The translations under genes and the position numbers were made by a program. 64,000 nucleotides of DNA, taken from Prorocentrum cordatum. Taxonomy: Eukaryota > Sar > Dinophyceae > Prorocentrales > Prorocentraceae. The stretch lies in NCBI GenBank assembly GCA_963575745.1, contig CAUYUJ010001403.1:78501-142500 (forward strand), in the 5' to 3' direction. A model generated the notes under the pieces. It ran no database searches. It saw only the letters and a list, made by a program, of their open reading frames with translations, and was not told where the DNA came from. Below are positions 1 through 9,432 of the stretch, piece after piece; position 1 is the first letter of the stretch; each line of letters starts with the position of its first letter.

Positions 1-540
1 TGGCGGGGGCAGCCTCCAATTCCCGAATCTATAGAAGGCAGGGGCGGCTGGGCCATCGGGTCTTCCCCCCTTGCCCCGCGACCCGTGAGAGCAGGCAAGC
101 GCCCCTCCTCTCGGGCTCTCCACTGGCTCCCTCCCGAGAGGTGCCGAGAACGCGAGGCTCAGCTCCTGACGTCCAGGAGTGATGAGCTCGAGGGGCCCAG
201 CCATTAGAGATGTGGTTGTTGGTCGTTGGTTGCGAGAGACGTTGGTTTATGGTCGGACCCGGGTGTAAGATCGAGGTCGGTTTGGGGAGGTTACCCTCAT
301 TCCCTCAGTGTATGTATGTTGGATGTTCATGTGCATCTTGTGGAGGGTACCCTTGAGTGGTCTTATGGCTTGGGGTGTTTTGGCCGGCGGAGGGTTCCAT
401 GCTCCTGAAGGATGTTCTTCTGTCCTAGGTCCGGCCGAAGTTGGGACGCCGGATCATGCGAGAGAGATCTCGGTCTATGGCCCCACGGCCCCCCAACGCC
501 CCAGCCTCTTGGGCAACCAGCGGGACCGAAGGCTCGTCCT
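1..540. other. Unassigned sequence at the left edge
   Basis: No repeat unit, splice-bordered exon or recognisable protein was found. Reading frames are open on both strands by composition alone, and none shows a family motif. Confidence 0.5.
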
Positions 541-727
541 CATCCTCCTCCTTCTCCTCCTCTTCCTCATCCTCCTCCTCCTTCCCCTCCTCCTCCTTCT
601 CCTCCTCTTCTCCTCCACATCCGCCTCCTCCTCCTCCTTGTCCTCTTTTACCCCTTCCGCCACTTCCTTTTCCGTGGCCATCCTCCTCCTCCTCCTCCTC
701 CTCCTCCTCCTCCTCCTCCCCTCCCCT
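541..727. repeat. TCC-rich microsatellite
   Basis: Degenerate TCC triplets run through the stretch and become nearly pure at about 681-720. Poly-Ser, poly-Pro or poly-Leu frames across it are products of the repeat, not evidence of a gene. A weaker TCC tract follows at about 1068-1135. Confidence 0.9.
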
Positions 728-1173
728 CCCTGATGGCGTGGAGGGGGAGGGGCAGCGTCAGCAATTCATCACAGCTCAGCTGGTGCCCAGGGTTATCAGC
801 TACAGGCCAGCTTTGTGCGCAAGGCCAGCAGGCACGGGGCATCCGCGGACGATCCGCACCTGTGGGGGCAGGTGGCCTCTTGCTCAACTACGGTGCCGCC
901 CGACTCGCGAATGCGAGGGGCGGGTGCCGAGACACCAGGCGAGAGGGGCTGAGGCACCTCTCGGCCGCCACGGTATATTCGAGGTCTGCGCGACTCCTGG
1001 ATGTACGCTCGATGGCCGTACTTCACACCGATGCTCCATTTTCTACCCCTCTCTTCTGTACCCCTGCGCCCTCCTCCTCCTCACTTCGCTCGCCTACTCG
1101 GCATCCTCGCCCCGCCCTCCTCCCCCTTCCTCCACGCGGAGGTGGAGGGTGAGGAGGAGAGAAGGAGGAGCAC

Positions 1174-2066
1174 CAGTGTAAACCCAAGACCAACTGACGA
1201 TCTGACAGTAACCCCTTCCTCAAACTTCCTTCTCCATTGGCCCCATACAAGGGTTCATTCTCACTGAGGAAAGTTCCCCGTTGGAAGACAACCGATTGCA
1301 CATCCGGATTTGTGCCAGAATACCACGCCTGGGACTTCAACGCCGCGAATCACCATTGCTGCTGCGTCTTGACGACCACGAGTCGTGCCAGAGCACAGTT
1401 CCTGGGACGTCCACACCGCGAATCGAGTCGATTGCCGCGCAGTGGCACGGTGACACCGTGCCCAAACGCCACCTCTGGGACGTTCGTTAACCATGATCGC
1501 CTTTGAGACGGATGCCACTTCTTAAGACGAGGTCCCCGGCACCCAGGCGAGAGCCACATTTTGGAAAGTAGCCGCCACCTCTGGGACGTTCGTTAACCAT
1601 GCTCGCCTTTGAGGCGGATGCCACTTCTTAAGACGATGTCCCCGGCACCCAGGCGAGAGCCACATTTTGGAAACGAGCCGCCCTCCACCCGTAAAGGTCT
1701 TGCCAATTGGCAAGACGAGCGCGCTTTGCGTTGGGGCGAGCCACAATTTGAGAGTGACCCGCCTTCCATCTGTGAATTTCTGGCAGACGATTGCAACGAC
1801 TGTGTGCGGCGCCCAGGCGAGAGCCACACTTTGGAAATGACCCGCCCTCCATTCGTGGATTTGCTTCAGGTTTGAGACGAATGCGCGCGGCGCTACAGCG
1901 AGAGCCGCATGTTGAAAGCGAGCCGCTCTCCATCAGTGATATTGTGGCGAATCCTCAGCTTCAGGATGATACGTGGTGAGGAAGTCTTAGGCGAAACGCC
2001 CGGCCCGCCCTTTCGACTGGCCTCGGGGTGCGACAGGGAGGAGTTACTTACCAGGAAGAGGGATGG
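1174..2066 (+). repeat. Composite dispersed repeat R1, copy 1
   Basis: This ~0.9-kb block matches 9433-10383 along its length. Both copies begin with CAGTGTAAACCC just after a GGA-rich tract. Both share a head containing TCATT..CACTGAGG, a middle of tandem units with the core GCGAGAGCCACA, and a tail ending GGGGTGCGACAGGGAG. In this copy a ~110-bp unit is duplicated at about 1468 and 1577, and later cores are ~80 bp apart. No transposase-like frame or clear terminal repeat was seen. Confidence 0.8.
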
Positions 2067-2540
2067 AGGAAGGGGAGGATGATAAGGGGAGGTGGGAGGA
2101 GGAGGGGGGGATAGAGGGGGTAGGGTAATCATTCCTCCTTTTCATGTTTCGCTTAGTTTGCTCCGTGGGGCAGTTCTTGGCGACGCCTCTGCCAAACCAA
2201 TAATTGCGATCAATAAATGCGAGAAGTATGGGTTCGCTGGCGGGCGATAATCACGCCAGCCCTTTGCCACATCGTGACAGCGCAACGAGGGCACCTAGTT
2301 TCACCAAAGGCACCGTCGCCAAAATGCAGATCACCAATTTCAGCATTTCGCAGCCAGGGCATTTTGGGGTGGAGCTGGTCGCCAAAGATTTGTTTGCGGC
2401 CGTAAAGAAGTTGACAGTAGGGGGGGCGGGAGTACGGGATAGTGAAGGGATGGAGAGAAGGGGAAGAGGAAGGGGGGAGAGGCTTGGGCTGGTGACCGCG
2501 ACGTGTGGGGCCTCCCGAATCGCAGGGTGGCGACTTGCAG
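2067..2540. other. Unassigned; upstream part of the FKBP locus
   Basis: It starts with a GGA-rich stretch (about 2070-2125). The N-terminal exons of the FKBP gene, with any targeting peptide, should lie here or further upstream, but none was identified. A frame at 2330-2420 is open but has no recognisable motif. Confidence 0.4.
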
Positions 2541-2603
2541 GGCCGCGGCGGCAAGCGGCGCAAGCGGTTCCCAGACTTCGCGCTGCTGCCCAGCGGCCTC
2601 CAG
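2541..2603 (+). CDS. FKBP-type peptidyl-prolyl isomerase, internal exon (first one seen)
   Basis: A 63-bp exon candidate, phase 0 at both ends. It encodes 21 residues, a basic stretch GKRRKR followed by FPDFALLPSGLQ. The PSGLQ motif is what normally precedes the FKBP fold (known family pattern). It is bordered by TTGCAG on the left and by CAG followed by GCGAGC on the right, a GC donor of the dinoflagellate type. The next exon, 4281-4337, continues in phase with VKDV, so the junction reads LPSGLQ-VKDV, as in plastid-lumen FKBPs. Upstream exons with the start codon and transit peptide were not found. The exon is short, so confidence depends on its neighbours. Confidence 0.6.
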
Positions 2604-2650
2604 GCGAGCACCCGAATGACCAACGTGCCGATCGGCACCACCCAAACATA

Positions 2651-2826
2651 CAGTGGAGACCCATGCCAAGAAACACTTTGCTTGCCTCCAGGGTGCCCTG
2701 GGTGTCTTGGGTTCCGATGGTTTTGCTATGGAGCGCGTGACGTCCCCACACCACGAATCAGTGGACACTCTGGGGTCTCAGGGTTGCGTTTCTTGTGAAA
2801 GGTTTCTTGTGGTCGAGCCCCTACTG
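2651..2826 (+). mobile_element. 176-bp Tc1/mariner-like MITE (family M-CAGTG), copy 1
   Basis: The element begins CAGTGGAGACCC and ends in the imperfect inverse, finishing CCTACTG. It is flanked by TA on both sides (2649-2650 and 2827-2828). Full-length relatives of 176 and 177 bp lie at 25673-25848 and 51884-52060. A CAGTG terminus with a TA duplication is typical of Tc1/mariner/pogo-type elements (known). It has no coding capacity. It sits in FKBP intron 1, 47 bp after the donor. Confidence 0.8.
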
Positions 2827-2924
2827 TACTATCACTACGGGTGCGTCCGCCGCGCAAGGGCGACGCGCACGCCAGGGTATCGTACACTATGTCAGCCAGC
2901 GCGAATCCCAAGCAGGGTGTCTCT

Positions 2925-3165
2925 AGCAATAGATGCGGAGCCATCGATGTGGTGCAATCTACGTTTTACAATCTAGGCTGTGCAGTCTATGTGTTGCAAG
3001 CTATGTGGTGCAACTTTCGTTGTGCAATAGATGTGGTACAAGCTGTGTTGCGCAGTATGTGTTGAGCAGTCTGTGTTGTGCAACCTGGGCGGAGCAATAC
3101 ATGTGGTGCAATCTTAGTGGTACAATCTATGTTGTCAACTTTATGTGGTGCAACCGATGTTCCCC
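2925..3165 (+). repeat. Degenerate short tandem array (TGTGGTGCAA-like)
   Basis: Variants of TATGTGGTGCAATC recur every ~14-16 bp. Short stretches with the same core occur near 29165-29215 and 32650, and inverted near 57165-57200. Confidence 0.75.
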
Positions 3166-3210
3166 TGAACAGTGTTTGCACTTTGGGGTCTTACGTCTTT
3201 TCACAGGAAC

Positions 3211-3360
3211 TGGGCCTGGGTGGCGGTCTGGCGGCTCCGTGCTCGCCGTCGTCGCCACGTCGCCGCTTCGTCGCCGCCTGCCGTCTGGGCCTGGGTGGCG
3301 GTCTGGCAGCTCCGTGCTCGCCGTCGCCGCCCCGTCGCCGCTTCGTCGCCGCCCGTCGTC
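3211..3360 (+). repeat. Two tandem copies of a 75-bp unit
   Basis: TGGGCCTGGGTGGCGGTCTG starts at 3211 and again at 3286. The two units differ at only a few positions, so the duplication looks recent. Confidence 0.9.
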
Positions 3361-4090
3361 GGTGCAATCTATGCCGTGCATTCTTTCGAAGCGGCGACGG
3401 GGCGAAACGGCGAGCACGGCCCACGTGAGAGCGGCCACCCGTGCCGCGGAGCGAACTTCCGCTCACCATGGAGCGATGCTGAAAGAGCTCTCCCCACTCG
3501 GCCCTCACTTGAAGCTCGGTCGTTCTCGCGTCTGGCGAGAATGGGCATTCGGTTTTGCGGCTGGGAGGTAGCATCTGTGGGGCTAGAACGGGGCTCCGAT
3601 CCAGGCTAGTGTGCTCGCCCTGCCCAGGACTGCCCAGGCCTGCTGCGATCGCCCACTCCTCCCATGAACTGCGGGCGGTTCGTGGGGATCGGGGGCGGGG
3701 GGTGCTTGGAGGGGCTCGTGGGAGGCGTAGGGCGATCGTGTTATGTAAGATCTGCGCGGCCTACGCGCGTCGGCAGGTGCACGGCCTTGGTCGCCCCTGC
3801 CGCCCGTCCTTGTCTCGGCCCCGATCGTCGGCTCGTCTGGCTCGATCGGCCCCCGGGGCGCCTGTTGCCTGGAAGAGAGCCCCAGTCCAAAGTGTTTGGG
3901 GGGCTCCCCTTCCCCCTCTTTCGGGACTTGTTCGGCGCGGCGCCCAGCGTCGGGCCTGAGGAGGGGGAAAATTCGCCGGGCCCCGAAACCCAGGCGGCAT
4001 CAGCCTCCTGTTTCGTGGTTGGTCCTGCTTGGTCGGCAGTAGGTTAGGTTAGTCCGGCGTTTGCGGGACTTTCTCTTTGCAGAATCAGAG
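3361..4090. other. Unassigned FKBP intron 1 sequence
   Basis: GC-rich DNA with several open frames and no family motif. No tandem or dispersed repeat was recognised. Confidence 0.4.
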
Positions 4091-4092
4091 GA

Positions 4093-4255
4093 TCAGAGGA
4101 GGAGGAGGAGTTGCAGGAGGAGGAGGAGGAGGAGGAGGAGGAGTTGCAGGAGGAGGAGGAGGAGGAGGAGGAGGAGGAGGAGGAGGAGGAGGAGGGGGGA
4201 GGAGGAGGAGGAGGAGGAGGGAGGAGGAGGGGGAGGAGAAAAAGGGAGAGGAAAA
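4093..4255 (+). repeat. GGA/GAG microsatellite before FKBP exon 2
   Basis: Nearly pure GAG triplets on the + strand, ending 25 bp before the exon at 4281. The purine run lies where an intron normally has a pyrimidine tract, which is unusual. Confidence 0.9.
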
Positions 4256-4280
4256 TGAGGAGGAGCCAGGAGCGGCCCAG

Positions 4281-4337
4281 GTCAAGGACGTCACGCCTGG
4301 CAGGCCAGGGACGGCGTTGCCGGGGCCCGGCGACACG
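4281..4337 (+). CDS. FKBP-type peptidyl-prolyl isomerase, middle exon
   Basis: Candidate exon after GCGGCCCAG. It encodes VKDVTPGRPGTALPGPGDT and then runs into V (GTG at 4338). Plant and algal lumenal FKBPs have the pattern SGLQ-x-KDV-x-G-x-G…GD-x-V at this point (known family pattern), and these residues fill exactly that gap between the exons at 2541-2603 and 6700-7050. The 3' border is ambiguous: CGGTGG occurs here at 4336-4341 and again at 6698-6703 at the start of the next exon, so any junction inside it yields the same GDT-VVLSWEG. A donor at 4338 would be GT, at 4341 GC. The exon lies between a GGA tract and a TCC tract. Confidence 0.6.
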
Positions 4338-4379
4338 GTGGCGCTGGCATCGGGCGTCGGAGGGTTTTCGGGAGGACTT

Positions 4380-4545
4380 CCCTCGTCCTCCTCGTCATCC
4401 GCCCTCTTCGCTCTTCTTCGCCCCACCTCCCTCCCTCCTGCTCGCTCCTCCTGCTCCTCCTCCTCCTCCTTCTCCTCCTTCTCCTCCTTCTCCTCCTCCT
4501 CCTCCCTCCTCCTCCTCCTCCTCCTCCTCCTCCTCCTCCCCGCCC
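4380..4545 (+). repeat. TCC microsatellite after FKBP exon 2
   Basis: TCC triplets, near-pure at about 4450-4540. With the GAG tract at 4093-4255 they form a potential long hairpin with exon 2 in its loop. Confidence 0.9.
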
Positions 4546-5599
4546 GCCCCATCCAGCATCCTGCTCGTGCTCCTCCAGCTGCAGCGTCAGCCTGCCGCCG
4601 GAATGGACCGGCGGCGGGGCGACCCGGGGGAGCACCCGTGCTGTGGCCCCGCCCGCTCACCCTGGAAAGGCCCAGGACCGTTGGGCCCAAGAATTTGGGC
4701 ACGAACGGTTGAGAGAGGGAGGGAGAAAAAAAAACAAAACAACGAAAAGAGACGGAGACAGCCCCTTTTATCTAGTGAACGGCTACACATCCTGACCACA
4801 AGCAGGCCCAAACCTCCTGGCGAATCGGCACGACACCGCCAGAGGCTGTCCGTTGTTGTCGGCCTTTGCTGGCCGCTGCCAGGCTCCTGCGCACTCGACG
4901 AGAAGACCCGTGATGATATGCCAGTTCCCGAGGAGGGTGTCAAGGGATCCGGGGACCGGGGTCCCACAACCGTGTGGTGACAGACCGGGCGGCGACCTCG
5001 AAATCCGCAGAGACCTCACCGCAGGGTCCGTCACCACACGGCGCTGGGACCTCGGAGGTCCCAGCAGTTGCCCGCGAGGCTCTCGGAGAACCACCCTAGT
5101 CCCAAAACCGTGCGGTGACCCCGCACCCCCACCGACTCGCCACGTGGCGCGGTCACCACACCGTTTGGGGGCCCCCGAGTCTGGGGACTGGCGATTTGAA
5201 AGTCTTGAGCCGGAGGCAGTGGTTCCCACCGTTTCGGACTTAACCGTGTTCGGAAGTCTTTACGCCAGCGTCACAAGCATCAGTTTGTGTTCAACTCTGT
5301 TGCCTTCTGTACGGGGCCCAGTAACGGTAGCGTTTCAGCATCGGTCCCGATTGGAAAAAACACGTGCGAACTGTTTATATTGGCTTCTCTGTATGAGCCC
5401 CGAGCCCGGTTACGTGAAGCAGTTGGGGACACTTGTGTTGCACTGGCCTGTTGAGGTTCGTTTACCTCCTCTCTTTCTCGACCATCCTGTGGTGTTGGGT
5501 CCTCGTTCCTCCAGCCTCCTTCCTCCCGCCTCCTCCCTCCTCCCATCCCTGCCTCTGCCCTGGGCATGTCTCTGTTGCGGCGCAAACAGTGCAACACTT
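4546..5599. other. FKBP intron 2, left part
   Basis: No exon recognised. From 4930 to 5170 short words such as CCGTGTGGTGAC recur in both orientations; similar words occur at 43205-43260. The rest shows no structure that I could read. Confidence 0.45.
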
Positions 5600-6200
5600 C
5601 GTGGCCCCGTAGGGAGCTGCACCGAAGGCCCCAGCGGCAGGGTCCACATGGCGGCGCCGCCCCATGTGGCGCGTCCTCACACGGTTTGTAGCCCCATAGT
5701 GAGCTCCACCGAAGGGCCCAGTAGCAGGATCCGCATGGCGGCGCCGCCCCATTTTTGCGCACCCGTCACACGGTGCGTGGCCCCATAGGGGGCTCCACCG
5801 AAGTCCCCAGTGTCGGGACGACTGACATGAATACGGAAAGAATGGGTACAATGCCCAACAGCAGTTCCTGCTCATTTTGAAAAGGACTCGCTGTCCGTGC
5901 CGCCGCGGCCTGTGTCTCTTTGAGACAGAAGGCCGCCTGCCCAACAGTGGCCGCTGTTGGTTTGGGACAACATTTGTTGTTGGGCATTGTATTCATTTTT
6001 TCCGTACCCATTTCGGGCGTCCAAACAGTGGCAGGGTCCACATAGCGGCGCTGCCCCATTCTGGCTCACCCTTCACACGGTTCGTGGCCCCATAAGAGAC
6101 TCCACCGGAGGCCCCAGTGGCAGGGCCCACATGGGAGCGCCGCCCCGGCCCACCCCTCGTGGCCCCGTAGGGGGCTCCACCGAAGGCCCCAGTGTTGGAG
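5600..6200 (+). repeat. ~87-bp degenerate tandem array (family T87), locus 1
   Basis: Units contain GTGGCCCCATAGGG, GCTCCACCGAAGGCCCCAG and GGCAGGGTCCACATGG. Units are clear at 5600-5815 and 6025-6200 with ~200 bp of other DNA between. The same family appears at 15760-15890 and 16040-16430. Confidence 0.85.
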
Positions 6201-6699
6201 GCCCGCCAGTGTAACCCCCTATGACAGAGGAGGAAAAAGAACCGACCGATACCGCTACCCTTCATCGCTTTTGCCCTTTTGGGGCTTCATGGGAGGCTCT
6301 CGTCGCCACGGCTGGATTCGCCTCGAAATCCTGGTCAGAACGAGAACGGGAGAGGTCTGGGGATTAGCGGTATCGGTACCTCTTGATTTCCTTACTGCGG
6401 GACACAATCCGCGTGAGGGCTGTGCCGAAATAGGCGGAGAGCCGCATGCTGGGGCCCGAGACGTGCGCGGGGTGTTCCGAAAAGGGCAGGGGGCGGCATG
6501 CGTCCGTGCCCACTGGGGCCGCAAGTGCGGCTGCAAGCAGGCACCACGCGGGACAGTGTCGGGCCGTTCGCCCCCCCCGCCACTGGTGGTGTGGGGGGGG
6601 CTGGGATGCATAAAGATTTCTCTGTGATCAACTCTGCCCACTACCCCTTCGCCCTCGTCGTGACCGTCATCTTTTTTTCTAATCCTTCTCCTCTGCTCG
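6201..6699. other. FKBP intron 2, right part
   Basis: No exon recognised. The last 40 bases are pyrimidine-rich, with a CTAAT branch-point-like word at 6679-6683, but there is no AG between this tract and the coding sequence at 6700. Confidence 0.5.
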
Positions 6700-7050
6700 G
6701 TGGTGTTGTCGTGGGAGGGCTACACGATCAACTACTTTGGGAGGCCCTATGAGACGAAAACGCTGCAGGATATGTCGAAGGTGCAGGTTGAACCCCTCAG
6801 GTTCAAGGTGGGCGACGGGACCGTGATCCCAGCCATCGACGAGGCTGTCCGAGGCATGCGCGAGGGCGGGGTGAGGCAGCTCATCGTGCCAGTGGAGCTT
6901 GGCTACGACCAGGAAAAGAAGCTGCAACCTCGCCCGTCCACGTTCTCTGGCCAGCGGGCACTCGACTTCGTAATCGACAACAAGGGTGGGCTCATTGATA
7001 AGACGTTGCTGATCAACCTCGACCTGAAGAAGGTCTACGCTGCGGAGTGA
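6700..7050 (+). CDS. FKBP-type peptidyl-prolyl isomerase, last exon
   Basis: Encodes 116 residues and a TGA stop: VVLSWEGYTINYFGRPYETK, a VIPAIDEAVRGM helix region, the LIVPVELGY loop, RPSTFSGQRALDFV and a final LINLDLKKV strand. Spacing and motifs match plastid-lumen FKBPs, where WEGYTIGYYGRPF and TFSGQRALDFV are hallmark stretches (known). The protein would catalyse or assist proline cis-trans isomerisation during folding, probably in the thylakoid lumen (inferred; no targeting peptide seen). The tryptophan at the floor of the canonical FKBP12 pocket is replaced here by Ile in VIPAI, so activity may be weak. The start is taken at 6700 because VVLSWEGYT is needed by the family; the upstream border has no AG. 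GC-rich third positions support coding. A different FKBP subtype cannot be excluded. Confidence 0.9.
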   Translation: MVLSWEGYTINYFGRPYETKTLQDMSKVQVEPLRFKVGDGTVIPAIDEAVRGMREGGVRQLIVPVELGYDQEKKLQPRPSTFSGQRALDFVIDNKGGLIDKTLLINLDLKKVYAAE

Positions 7051-8490
7051 CGCCTCGCCGATCCCTCTGGGCCTCTGGAGCCTGGAGCACGTCACGCTGC
7101 GAAGACAAGCCGCGCCGCCCCTCTGATCTCTGCAGGCTCCAGACATGCCAGAAGTTCTAGGCGGGGATCTGTTCACAGCCACCGCCGGGGGGATCGATCT
7201 TCGGGGACCTCGGCAGGCGGTGGGAGGTGGACAGACTTGGGCCCTGAGGGGGGCAAATAGATCCATATCCACCGCCTGCTGACGAGCCCGAGGATCGAAC
7301 TTCCAGGCGGTGGTCATGGACAAGTCCTCGCCCCGCTGCAAACGTCCAGAAGCCGTGGCGGCGCGCCAGGGGGGGGGGGGGGCAGGCAGGAGGGGACGGG
7401 CCATCTCAGCAGGCTCGGGCGGCCTCTGGCCTTTGGGGAACTTCCCAAGCCTTCTCCGAAGCCCTGCCGCCTTCTGAGAGGGCCTGCCCCCCCCCCCTCG
7501 CTGCCCCCCCTCGGCGCGCCGCGGACCCGAGAGTGCTCCTTGTCGTCTCGACTTCGGGCCATGAAGGGGGTCTCGTGTCGCCATTCGGGGCGATCCCGGC
7601 ACCCCCAGAAGGACGCTCTCGGCGAGGCGCAGCTGCTAGAGAGCATCCCGAGGCTGGAGACATCATGCCTCCGCCTTCCTCACTTCGACAAAACGACGCT
7701 ACCATCATTTCAAATGTTTGAAAACGTGACATGTAGCGTGAGTATCGGCGCGGCTCGGAAAACAGCACGTCGGCGCGTTGGAATCATCGCACCTCGCACT
7801 TCCCATCATCAAACGTGTACCGGTTTGTACAGATGTGATGCGGGCGCCCAGGCTTAAGCGGGCGCCCGAATCGCCCGAACGTGGACGTCCGGTGGGGGAC
7901 ATGGAGGTCGAAGTGAATGCCGAGAGGTTGCAAGCGTGTCCGCGGGCTTGGCTTTGGTTTCTAGCCCACGCCCGTTGAGATCGGATTGGCCCCCTTATTT
8001 GGTCTACGGAAGCGTGCCCGCGAGCGTGCTTCGGCGCACGGGCATAAGGCGGGCAGGGGTGGCCGCCTGCCGCTCGTCGCGCCAGTTGGTCCGTCGCGCT
8101 CTGCGCGGCGACGGCGTGGCTTGTGGCCCCCTTGGCAGGGCGGTGGGGGGGCGGGGTCGAGTTGGGGGGGTGGCCAGGGGAACCCGGCGTGACTGCCGCG
8201 CCCAGTGTAAAGCCGGCTGCATGATGACGATTCCGATGTAGCAATTTGCGCGAAAACGCAGCATCAAGATAACAATGAAGAAAGCAGTGGGCGACTTCGT
8301 GGGCATCTGGGCTGTTCGCGAAGCCTCGATGCGAGAGAACCGGCGAGAACCGACAGAAACGCCCAAAACCTTTTTGCCAGGCGGGGGTTGATCCACATCC
8401 ACAGGCTGGGAGTCGTCGCCCCCATCTCGATGCGAGCCTCCCGCTCCCGCCTCCTCATTCGTTGGTCTGGCTCGCTCCGCCCTCACTCTT
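7051..8490. other. 3' region of FKBP and unassigned DNA
   Basis: The first few hundred bases are presumably 3' UTR. Poly-G runs occur at 7370-7383 and near 8147-8170. No dispersed repeat or exon with family similarity was recognised, although frames around 7620-7730 are open. Confidence 0.4.
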
Positions 8491-8494
8491 TTTT

Positions 8495-8573
8495 GTTGTT
8501 CTCGCTCTCTCTCTCTCTTTTTTTTCTCTCTCTCTCTCTCTTTTTTTTTTTGTTCTCTCTCTCTCTCTCTCTC
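8495..8573 (+). repeat. CT/T-rich microsatellite
   Basis: CTCTCT runs interrupted by poly-T. Confidence 0.9.
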
Positions 8574-8702
8574 CTATGTATATATCTATATGTATTCCTC
8601 TCTCCTGCACCCCCTGCCCGCTCCCCTCCTCCTGCCCGCGCGCGCGGCGAGGGGGAGGGATACAGGGTTGGAGGAGGCGGGAGGGAAAGAGAGGGGTGCA
8701 GG

Positions 8703-8840
8703 GCAAGCTAGGTGCGCAAGCCTCGTACCTGACGTCCGACCCCTCGCTCCCATTCCTTACCATCGCGTACACCTCCTCTCTATTCTCACAGTCGGATGTC
8801 GAACAGGGCAATAATCCCGAGAGAGTTCGCGATTCATGGT
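8703..8840 (+). repeat. Dispersed element R2, copy 1
   Basis: Begins GCAAGCTAGGTGCGC directly after a GGA-rich tract, and contains TGACGTC, CTTACCAT and GTCGGATGTCGAACAGGGCA. It matches 10431-10500 (shorter) and 47448-47585 (reverse strand). One frame stays similar between copies (LGAxASYLTS, then DVEQGN), so it may derive from a coding exon or a retroposon. Confidence 0.75.
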
Positions 8841-8954
8841 ATGACACGGCATACTATGGCATAGGAGAGCACGGCCACAGCCGACGTCGCCGCGTCGAGA
8901 ACGCGACCCACGTCGACAGCTAGGTCAGAGGGAAACCAGACATGACAGGATGGC

Positions 8955-9245
8955 AAAATGGACGGTTTGGAAAGCGGGAAGCGCAACTTTAGATCAGCGT
9001 TGCAGCGGGAGCACGATTACGAAGGACCGAACCCGCGGAGACCAGACCAGCGCTGCAGTGAGAGCACGAATTTGGAAAGCATGGAGGCGTGGAGCCGAAG
9101 CCGACGCTATATCAGGAACGTGATCTGGAAAAACAGAAACAATGAAATGAGGTCAGCGCTGCAGCGGGCACATGATTCGGAAAGGCTGAGGACGGGAAGC
9201 TGGAGCCAACGCTGTAGCGAGAGCGCCATTCTGACAAGCTGAACA
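8955..9245 (+). repeat. Degenerate tandem array R3, locus 1
   Basis: Units share a core like CAGCGCTGCAGCGGGAGCA followed by a GATTCGGAAAG-like word. Related arrays lie at 10790-11005 and, on the reverse strand, at 47095-47235. R3 follows R2 at all three loci where R2 is found. Confidence 0.75.
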
Positions 9246-9432
9246 CGTCCGGAGTGTAAAAACACACACATGGGTGTGCGACCCGGCGGTATCCTGGAAC
9301 AGAAATACGCGGAGGAGGCCAAGACACCTCACCGTTGCTTCCGGGGGAGAGGAGAGTCGTATTCCTATTGTGTAGTGATGCAGGAGGAGAGCAGCCGGGG
9401 AGGAGTAGTGGAAGGAGGAGGCGGAGGACGAG

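Noticed and set aside
4085-4702. Long Glu/Arg and Ser/Leu-rich frames on both strands
   Set aside because: They are translations of GGA and TCC tracts that flank the short FKBP exon at 4281.
6715-6720. GGGAG followed by GGC as a normal 3' splice site for the FKBP last exon
   Set aside because: Using it would place VVLSWE in the intron, yet these residues fit the family and join in phase to the exon at 4281; it remains a fallback only.
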